The position numbers and the translations under genes are program-made. A stretch of 64,000 bases of DNA from Lindgomyces ingoldianus (Eukaryota; Ascomycota; Dothideomycetes; Pleosporales; Lindgomycetaceae). The DNA is taken from the NCBI RefSeq assembly GCF_010093535.1, contig NW_022985172.1:511646-575645 (forward strand), in the 5' to 3' direction. Below, piece by piece: positions 56,470 to 64,000 of this stretch. Below the pieces are notes generated by a model that was not told the DNA's origin, ran no database searches, and saw only the letters and a list, made by a program, of their open reading frames with translations. Position 1 is the first letter of the stretch; each line of letters starts with the position of its first letter.

Positions 56470-56680
56470 AGCCTCTTTGCATGAGTAAGAATTAGGCAAA
56501 GTTACAGTGACTAAAGTTTTCTTAGAGTGAGCTCAGCCACGGCTCAGACAGGGCCTAATTTCAGCCTCTTTGCATGGTTAAGGATCAAGCACAATTATGA
56601 CAACTCAAGTTTGCTCAGGATGGGCTCAGCCACAGCTTAAAGTAGGCCTGATTTTAGCCTCTTTGCATAATAAGGAGCGT
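56470..56680. repeat. 93-bp tandem repeat, 2.3 copies
   Basis: Two adjacent 93-bp units (56470-56562 and 56563-56655) and a partial third, each starting AGCCTCTTTGCAT and containing GCTCAGCCAC. Lies downstream of the broken HET gene. Confidence 0.8.
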
Positions 56681-56819
56681 GGATCCTGAGACAAAAAATT
56701 AACTAAGTAAGAAATTAAGAATACGTTTCACTAAATTTAGCATCTACCTAAAGCTGGGTGACAACTCCCGTCATTTTCAGCGGCACATACTGCCCTTTTT
56801 GTAGGACATTGTCACTGGC

Positions 56820-57072
56820 GGTGGGCCTATATAGTGCAATATGTGTCTATCTAAAGCCACTCTAAGCCGTCTTGTGTAGCATGTTCTCCACAGAACCGAA
56901 TGTTCTCATAGCCAAGTTTACTCTTGCCAGTACCGTTTGTCAAGTCTTCAAAGGTGACCTCCTCGGTATCTACACCCCACGTATGTGAAAGTATTGCATA
57001 GGAAGGGATGGCTTTAGCGCTAAACTGAGTAAGACTGAAATCGCCAGTGTCACAGCGTCGCAAAAGATGCAT
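56820..57072 (-). pseudogene. Broken HET-domain (heterokaryon incompatibility) gene
   Basis: From the ATG at 57072 the frame reads MHLLRRCDTGDFSLTQFSAK, then IPSYAILSHTWGVDTEEVTF and LGYENIRFCGEHATQDGLEW, the start of a HET domain with its YAILSHTWG signature. After 73 residues a TAG stop (56851) sits where the family has the Trp of the WVDTCCID motif; the following codons read IDTYC, so the frame continues past the stop with Tyr where Cys is expected. Both changes are G-to-A transitions of the RIP type. Intact HET proteins trigger cell death on fusion of unlike hyphae; this copy cannot, and the rest of the domain is not recognisable. Confidence 0.75.
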
Positions 57073-57720
57073 TGCTTCGCGTGGAGCTGGACGGGGAGAA
57101 GCGGGAGGAATGGATCTCGGTCGGGTTCAAACATAGTAGCCTAACTGAAGGGACAAGCAAGGCAACTTGCTCGTCCGTCAAGAGAATTAGTCCTGGCTAT
57201 CGAGTTTAGGGAGTATATAGGAAGAGAAGATGCTGAGTTATACCAAAGAGTTAACTTACATCTAAAAGCGAGAGAGCGCAAGAGTGTTGTGAGCTAGTTG
57301 TGCTGTGCCTTGCTACATCCTTGGTTTTGTAAGGTGGGTGCTGGAAGAAGCTCAGCTTGAAGTGGGGCGCGGGCTGACTGCGTAGCCACAGTAAGGCTCT
57401 CGCAGAAAGCGAATGAGCAAACGACTAGGTTAAATCTGCTTATGTCTTGAGAAGCGGACGAACACAGTAGGGAAGCTGGCAGGGAGTACAGCAGACCTGC
57501 ACCTGCTATGGGCCTTGCCATGAGCGTGCGGATTGGATGGCAATGCGAAGAGATATAAGGATCATTGCTTGATGGGGGACGGTATGCAGCCTTAGAACTA
57601 AGCAGATGTGCTAGGTACATTAGAACATAAAGCACTTAGTAGAATAGTAGTAAGATAAACCTAATAAAGGCAGAGAAGCACAGCATAAGAATGCATTCTA
57701 CCTAATGCTAGATTATAAGG
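57073..57720. other. Flank of HET remnant, nothing identified
   Basis: Probably the former promoter of the HET gene. A minus frame at 57294-57635 has no recognisable content. Confidence 0.4.
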
Positions 57721-57763
57721 TGTAATAAGGTAGACGCCCTGCCTGCTAAGTTAATACTATAGC
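57721..57763. mobile_element. Fragment of the TGTAA...LTR-like family
   Basis: TGTAATAAGGTAGACGCCCT and following bases match the start of the element interrupted at 59008, with C-to-T differences. The match ends after about 40 bases, where a short inverted-repeat element begins. Confidence 0.5.
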
Positions 57764-57944
57764 TTTAAGTGTAAGTATAGTTAGTAAACATCTAGTCTAT
57801 TATAAAGCCTATCTTATTAAAGTTGTACATGTTGTTATTCTAGATACTATACTTAGCTTTAATATACTTTATAAAGCTAAACTAGCTTTAAATTACTTTA
57901 GAATCTTTATAAAAAACTCTTTTATAGTTATACTTACACTTAAA
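57764..57944. mobile_element. Small element with 16-bp inverted ends
   Basis: TTTAAGTGTAAGTATA at 57764-57779 is exactly matched by its reverse complement at 57929-57944. The 181-bp AT-rich interior has no coding capacity. This could be a MITE-like element or a chance hairpin. Confidence 0.4.
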
Positions 57945-57953
57945 CTTTACTTT

Positions 57954-58180
57954 TGTAACAAGGTAGGCACAGTCAACCACGTGGCCTTCTCTCGCTTATA
58001 GAGGTTTAGGCTAGACTAGAGACAACCGCTAGTGCTAGTGCTAGCCCTAGCATTATCTATATATATATATATTATACTATGCGAGAATACTTAGCTTAAG
58101 TATTCTCGTGCGTACCTTTTAGTACAGTGGGGAAAGTTGTATAGTATTGGCTTGGCAGGCGGGGTGCCTACCTCATTACA
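57954..58180. mobile_element. Solo LTR-like element, 227 bp, intact
   Basis: Begins TGTAACAAGGTAGGCAC and ends GCCTACCTCATTACA, with TG...CA ends and a five-base direct repeat ACTTT on both sides (57949-57953, 58181-58185). A TATATA run lies in the middle. Those features fit a solo LTR of a Gypsy-type retrotransposon. The inverted match at its ends (TGTAAYRAGGTAGGCA) is longer than usual for LTRs, so a MITE is the alternative. The same element, inverted, is interrupted at 58890-60951. Confidence 0.65.
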
Positions 58181-58250
58181 ACTTTAAGCTCTAAATATTA
58201 CTTTACAAACATACTAGGCTAGTTTATGCTAATATAGCCTAGATTATACT

Positions 58251-58402
58251 TGTAAGGACGGGGCTCCGCACCACTCCGCTAATACAACTAAAAAGGTGCG
58301 AATAATCAACCAACGTTAATTATTGCGTACAGAATAGTATATATACCCGTCGCACGTAAGCACCATCTCGGCCTTACACGTAAGCGCCATCCCGGCCTTA
58401 CA
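58251..58402. mobile_element. Short TGTAAGG...CCTTACA element
   Basis: 152 bp bounded by TGTAAGGACGGGG and the inverse CGGCCTTACA. Contains a TATATA run and ends in two 24-bp direct repeats (58354-58377, 58378-58401; ACGTAAGCRCCATCYCGGCC). No target duplication seen. LTR or MITE piece. Confidence 0.4.
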
Positions 58403-58500
58403 TTAGCTATAAAATTACCTTATAAAAGTTATCTAGTGTGTTAGTTATTTATTATTCTTTAAGAGACTTTATATATAGCTATAGTATGTTACTTTAAAAG

Positions 58501-58735
58501 TGTTATTGTCCGAATAGTGATATTCGGGCGCCTGGTTGATAGTCACGTGGCTCGGATGCGCCCGGATCCCTGTGCACGGAGATCCGTGCGCAGAGTTTGG
58601 GACTATATCAACCCCTTTCCTTCGTACGATAGAAACAACAAGAAGCAATCAACACTAGTTACCCAACACCCCCGTGCGATGTTTACACCGTGCAAACCTC
58701 TCCGTCTCGTACGCATTTGCTGACACCAAGTGCTA
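58501..58735. mobile_element. GC-rich LTR-like island in AT-rich DNA
   Basis: About 220 bp starting TGTTATTGTCCG, with a TATA-like ACTATATCAACC and ending near TTTGCTGACA. Its GC content is far above its surroundings, so it may be a later insertion not affected by RIP. No clear target duplication. An open frame (58517-58723) has no features. Confidence 0.35.
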
Positions 58736-58889
58736 GCTAGCAGAGAGTCTATTCAACAGTTATGTTTTATTTAAAAACCTAAAGTATAAGCTATATCTAA
58801 CATTCTTTTAGCGCGTTTAAGTAGTGTTATTAGGAATGCATTAGTAGAGAAAAAGTAGTTTAGTAGAGTCTTAGTAAAAGTACGCAACT

Positions 58890-60951
58890 TAGGTGTAATA
58901 AGGTAGGCGCCCCGCCTGCCAAGCCGATACTATACAACTTTCCCCACTGTACTAAAAGGTACGCACGAGAATACTTAAGCTAAGCATTCTCGCATAGTAT
59001 AATATATACAGTCAAACCCCGCCAAGCCGATAGGAATCCAGCCACGTCAATTCAATCGCCTTACTAAGGGTATTAGCTCACTAGGGTTGCTAAGATGTGT
59101 CTTAGTGATAATTTAATTATATAAGCTAACTATCTAGTGTTTGTTAGCGCTAATGTTAAGCCTTATAGGCTTAATATTGCCTCTCTAGGCGCTTAAGTTA
59201 GCAGATGTCTATATTAATTACTGTCTTTTAGTGTTGTTAGTATTGTAAGAGTAACTAAATAGCCTAAATTACTTAATAAGTTATAAGTAAAGGTATAATT
59301 TTACTTTTATCTTTAGCTTAAGTCTTTTTAGTATTAACACTATTATTATACTTTGTAACTATATTCTTAAGTATTTAATTTTCTTTTTTAATATTAGTGT
59401 CTTTATTAATTAGATTAAAGAAGTTACTAAGGCTTATTATATTCTATATCTAGCTAGCCTCCTGCGTACAATTGTATAGGCCTGAGAGGTCTAGTTCTAG
59501 CTAGAGGGGTAGCTGCAGTACCTATAGTAGAATAACTGTACTACAGTAGAAGTAATTATATATTATTAAGCTTAATATATTATTTATTTAAGTAATGCGC
59601 AGCTATTTAAGCGTGTTTTAAAGTGTAATTATTAATAAAAAGTTATAGCTAGCCTTATACTCTTTTACTATAAATTAAAGCTAGTATTTTCTATAGTAGG
59701 TTTTTAGATTTTAGATAATCTCTTAATTAAGAGGTTAATATAGGCTTGTTATATTTAGTAGAAGAAAGGCAATGTAGATATAGAATAGTAAAAAAGCCTA
59801 CTGTAGGCCTTAAATATAAGCCTTAAAGTTGTTTATAAAAAGAAAAATTAGCTAAGCTATAATGCTACTATAAAAATATATTAACTACTTAGCTATAAGT
59901 GTTAAGTTTATTTATGCCTTCTTATTTACATGCTAATATATATTAAGCGCTTAAAGATTAATACTATAGAGAGGTTAAGGCTGCTTAGCATAGCTAATAA
60001 GCTATAAAGATAGCTAATAAAAGCTAGTTACATTAGTACAGCATACTATAGTAATCCTTAACTTTAACTTTTTAACTTTAGGTAGAGGCTAGGTTAATAG
60101 CTCTTTTACTAGTATATTTTTTTAAAATAACTTTATTTTATTTATATTATATATATTTTTTTTAGCATACTTGCTATAGATTATTTAAACTAATTTTATT
60201 ACCTTTTTTACTATAGTATTGTCTACAGATCTAGCCTTACTGTAGCGCTATTAAAACTTAATATTAAAGCGCTGCTAGAACTAATATAGCCAGCCCTAGC
60301 TAAACTTTAGAGGAGGTAGATGTTAATACTTATTAATCTATAGCTAGATCTTATGTGCTTTTTTAAGAAGTAAGTTGCTAGTAATATAGGCTCTGTAAGC
60401 TTTTATTAACTAGAACTACTAGAAGAGTATTAAGTTAAGGATTAGCTAATTACTAGTTGTACATTACACTACTAATAAAGGCTGCTAAGAGAGATTAGGT
60501 TAGTTAATATTATTAAACACACTACTTAGCAACTTAGAGACTGTTAACTAACTAATTTTATAGTTATACTACTATAAAAACTACTATATATAGTTTTTAT
60601 AGTGTAGTTAAGGTGTTTAACTTTTATACTAGCTTTTAAAAGCTTTGCGCTGTTCTTTTATAATCCTGCAAGCTATTGCTTGTTAATTTTAGTAAAGTAA
60701 TATTTTAGTGTTTTGCAGCTAATATATTAGAGGGTAAGGTATTAATTAATTTGTATAGGGGGATAATTAAGGCACAAAAAAATTATTGCAATATTAAGGT
60801 TATTAGCTTAGCAGGTGATTGGCTTGGCGGGGTTTGACTGTATATAGGTAATGCTAGGGTAAGCACTAGCACTAGCGGTTGTCTCTAGCCTAGCCTAAAC
60901 CTCTATAAGCGAGAGAAGGCCACGTGGTTGACTGTGCCGACCTCGTTACAT
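58890..60951. mobile_element. Second solo LTR-like copy, split by a pogo-like element
   Basis: The left part (from TGTAATAAGGTAGGCGCCCC to 59008) and right part (60841 to CCGACCTCGTTACA) together equal the 57954-58180 element in the opposite orientation. The five-base repeat TTAGG flanks the whole (just before the left TGTAAT and right after the final TTACA). The pogo-like element at 59009-60840 sits inside it at a TATA run, giving the order of insertion. Confidence 0.7.
59009..60840. mobile_element. Pogo/Fot1-like DNA transposon, RIP-degraded, copy 1
   Basis: 1832 bp with perfect ends CAGTCAAACCCCGCCAAGCC and its reverse complement, flanked by TA on both sides (59007-59008, 60841-60842). 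Ends beginning CAGT, TA target and 1.8-1.9 kb size fit the pogo/Fot1 branch of Tc1/mariner. No open frame for a transposase remains: the interior is AT-rich with stops throughout, as after RIP. It is nested in a solo LTR-like element. Confidence 0.85.
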
Positions 60952-61418
60952 TAGGTGTGTAAGCAACTTGCCTATAGTGTACATTATTGTTACAATATCC
61001 ACTCGATGGTCACGTGCTAATGAGGACGTGCTTCGAGTGCGCGGGCCTAGGTTATGTTATAGCGTTAGAGTTATAGATAGGCTTAGTCGGGGTGTGCAGT
61101 CCCAACGTGCAACCTATAAGAGTATAGAAGAATTCAGGCTAATTATAGTTTATCCCTTAGTGCTGTATAACAAGTAGGAAAATAATCTTGTTAAGATAAT
61201 AATTAGAGTGTGTATATGTTGTAAGATATATAAGAGTAATAAATGTCTTTAAAAACAGTTATAGCTTACTTAGTTTTATTATAAAGATAAAACTAAACTT
61301 TAATTATAACCTTCTAACTATAGTTAAGATTAAGACTATATACCTGTAGTAGTAACTGTTCTGCCTATAGTAACTGTTATCCTGTGATGGCGGTCGCTGC
61401 AGTCGCTGTAGTTAACTA
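60952..61418. other. AT-rich spacer between the two transposon copies
   Basis: Includes a GC-richer patch (about 60985-61055) with an open frame 60968-61177 but no recognised content. Confidence 0.4.
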
Positions 61419-63251
61419 CAGTCAAACCCCGCCAAGCTAATAGGAATCCAGCCACGTTAATTTAATCGCCTTACTAAGGGTATTAGCTTACTAGAGTTGC
61501 TAAGATGTGTCTTAGCAATAATTTAATTATATAAGCTAACTATCTAGTGTTTGTTAGCGCTAATGTTAAGCCTTGTAGGCTTAATATTGCCTCTCTAGGC
61601 GCTTAAGTTAGCAGATGTTTGTATTAATTACTATCTCTTAGTGTTGTTAGTATTATAAAAGTAACTAGATAGCCTAAATTACTTAATAAGTTATAAGTAA
61701 AAGTATAATTTTACTTTTATCTTTAGCTTAAGCCTTTTTAGTATTAACACTATTATTATGCTTTATAACTATATTTTTAAGCATTTAATCTTTCTTTTTA
61801 ATATTAGTGTTTTTATTAATTAGATTAAGAAAGTTACTAAGGCTTATTATATCTTATATCTAGCTAGCCTCCTGCGTACAATTGTATAGGCCTAAGAGGT
61901 CTAGTTCTAGCTAGAGGGGTAGCTGCAGTACCTGTAGTAGAATAACTGTACTGTAGTAGAAGTAATTATATATTATTAAGCTTAATATATTATCTATTTA
62001 AGCAATGTGTAGCTATTAAAGCATGTTTTAAAGTGTAATTATTAATAAAAGGTTATAGCTAGCCTTATACTTTTTTACTATAAATTAAAGCTAGTATTTT
62101 TTATAGTAGGTTTTTAGATTCTAGATAATCTCTTAATTAAAAGGTTAATATAAGCTTATTATATTTAGTAGAAGAAAGGCAACGCAGATATAGGATAGTA
62201 GAGAAGCCTACTGCAGGCCTTAAATGTAAGCCTTAAAGTTATTTATAAGAAGGAGAATTAGCTAAGCTATAACACTGCTATAAAAATATATTAACTACTT
62301 AGCTATAAGTGTTAAGTTTATCTATGCCTTCTTATTTACACGCTAATATATATTAAGCGCTTAGAGATTAATACTACAAAAAGGTTAAGGCTGCTTAGCA
62401 TAGTTAATAAGCTATGAAAATAGCTAATAAAAGCTAGTTACATTAGTATAGCATACTATAGTAATCCTTAACTTTAACTTTTTAACTTTAGGTAAAGGCT
62501 AGGTTAATAGCTTTTTTGCTAGTATATTTTTTTAAAATAACTTTATTTTATTTATATTATATATATATTTTTTTAGCATACTTGCTATAAATTATTTAAA
62601 CTAATTTTATTACCTTTTTTGCTATAGTATTATCTACAAATCTAGCCTTGCTGTGGCGCTGTTAAAACTTAATATTAAAGTACTGCTAGAACTAATATAG
62701 CTAGCCCTAGCTAAACTTTAGAGGAGGTAGATATTAATACTTATTAATTTATAGCTAGATCTTATGTGCTTTCTTAAGAAGCAGGTTACTAGTAATATAG
62801 GCTCTGTAAGCTTCTATTAACTAGAACTACTAGAAAAGTATTAAGTTAAGAATTAGCTAATTACTAGTTATACATTACACTGCTAATAAAAGCTGCTAAG
62901 AGAGATTAGGTTAGTTAATATTATTAAACATGCTGCTTAGCAACTTAAAGACTGTTAACTAACTAATTCTATAGTTATACTGCTATAAGAACTACAATAT
63001 ACAGTCTTTATAGTGTAGTTAAGGTGTTTAACTTTTGTACTAGCTTCTAAGAGCTCTGCGCTGTTCTTTTATAATCCTGCAAGCTATTGCTTATTAATTT
63101 TAGTAAAGTAATATTTTAGTGTTTTACAGCTAATATATTAGGGGGTAAGGTATTAATTAATTTGTATAGGGGGATAATTAAGGCACAAAAAAATTATCGC
63201 AATATTAAGGTTCTTAGCTTAGCAGGTGATCGGCTTGGCGGGGTTTGACTG
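61419..63251. mobile_element. Pogo/Fot1-like DNA transposon, RIP-degraded, copy 2
   Basis: 1833 bp, same ends (CAGTCAAACCCCGCCAAGC) and TA flanks (61417-61418, 63252-63253), same orientation as copy 1. The two copies align base for base with differences nearly all C/T or G/A. No transposase frame remains, so neither copy can move by itself. Confidence 0.85.
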
Positions 63252-63253
63252 TA

Positions 63254-63796
63254 TGCCTAATTAGTGTACTACAACCTAACTGTTCTAGCTAGGCGGCGCT
63301 AAGCCTAGTGCTAGGCAGCTAAGAGGGCTGTCTACTAATAGTAATTATACTGTTCTAATGCTGTCTAACATTTGCTTATAGCTCTACCCTAGGTTGTAAC
63401 ATATAGCCTTTTCTCTCTAGCAGCGTCCTTACTACTTTATAACACTTGCTGTAAGTGTTAGAAGTCTCTTATATTTAGTGTGCATTCTTACGCAAATGTG
63501 CTTCTTACCTCTAACTTTCTTAATCCTAACTATGCCTTTAGTTTCTTATTATCTCTGTTGTAAGCGTGCTGTAGCTTAATTAGATCCTCTTTACTGTAAA
63601 AAGATGCGTCTCTATAGTTCTTATTATAATGCCTTAGTGCCTTATGTTCTTTTATTGTCTTCTAACAATTATATAAAGTGTGTGTAAAAAAAAGGTTGTT
63701 ATAATGCTTTTATTTCTAACTAACTATAGAATAAGCTTAAGACTATTTAAAAGTTCTAAAGAAGATAGAGTAGGTAAAAGAAACTTAGGTTGCTGC
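63254..63796. other. AT-rich, nothing identified
   Basis: Continuation of the AT-rich block, without open frames worth reporting or element ends. Confidence 0.4.
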
Positions 63797-64000
63797 TGTA
63801 ACGATTCTCGTTCCATCTCGGGTCGCCCGGAACCCATCCGAAGGGTCCCCGTATCGGCTCCGACCCTGGCTCCGACCCTGGCTCGACCCTGACTCGACCT
63901 GGCCCCGACTCTGCCCTGCCCCCTGCTGTTACCCCTATTCCCTCATGTATTTAGTCGCACCTCGCCCCGTAGCTAGCTCGGTAGTTTTCTGATATCCTTT
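63797..64000. mobile_element. GC-rich LTR-like start, cut by window end
   Basis: Abrupt change to GC-rich sequence at a TGTAACG start, with tandem GGCTCCGACCCT units (about 63855-63900) and a TATTTAG motif near 63950. Resembles the beginning of an LTR not yet affected by RIP, but the other end lies outside the window. Confidence 0.3.

Noticed and set aside
58517..58723. 68-residue frame in the GC-rich island
   Set aside because: Arg/Pro-rich with no motif; sequence features fit an LTR-like element better than a gene.

Overview
The window looks like nuclear DNA of a filamentous ascomycete (Pezizomycotina). The evidence is genes with short introns (about 45 to 77 bp) bounded by GT and AG, fungal families such as an AA9 polysaccharide monooxygenase, a BIM1-like copper protein, TCO89, a DUF1769 protein and Osm1-type fumarate reductase, and AT-rich, repeat-filled tracts that look mutated by repeat-induced point mutation (RIP). 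Leotiomycetes is my best guess for the class, but only from general impression.

Layout. 1-9.2 kb: a 14-helix MFS exporter, a secreted GPI-anchored copper-site protein, a coiled-coil protein of unknown role and a small doubtful gene that abuts an AT-rich tract. 9.2-14.7 kb: an AT-rich tract, then a large NLR-like gene (nucleoside-phosphorylase-like domain, NB-ARC, 16 almost identical TPR units). 15.7-31.4 kb: ordinary gene space with a basic nuclear-type protein, DUF1769, fumarate reductase, a possible acetoacetate-decarboxylase-like secreted protein, a MetE/UROD-like protein, AA9, a secreted leucine-rich hypothetical and an NmrA-like oxidoreductase. 32.3-41.3 kb: a zinc-finger-like protein with an Ala-Gln tract, an ABC-F ATPase, a 46-codon fragment and a gene that joins a STAND-type N-terminal domain to the C-terminal substrate-binding half of an Hsp40. 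45-51 kb: a small GPI wall protein, TCO89 of TORC1 and an unknown basic protein. From about 54.7 kb to 63.8 kb the sequence is AT-rich and gene-poor, with a broken HET gene, two 1.83-kb pogo/Fot1-like elements with intact ends but no reading frame, LTR-like pieces and tandem repeats.

The genes do not form one pathway. The theme worth following is recognition and self/non-self signalling: the repeat-rich NLR, the HET remnant and the Hsp40 fusion. The Hsp40 fusion is my strongest candidate for an undescribed system. All gene models with introns were spliced by hand from reading frame, splice consensus and expected family motifs; none has transcript support.
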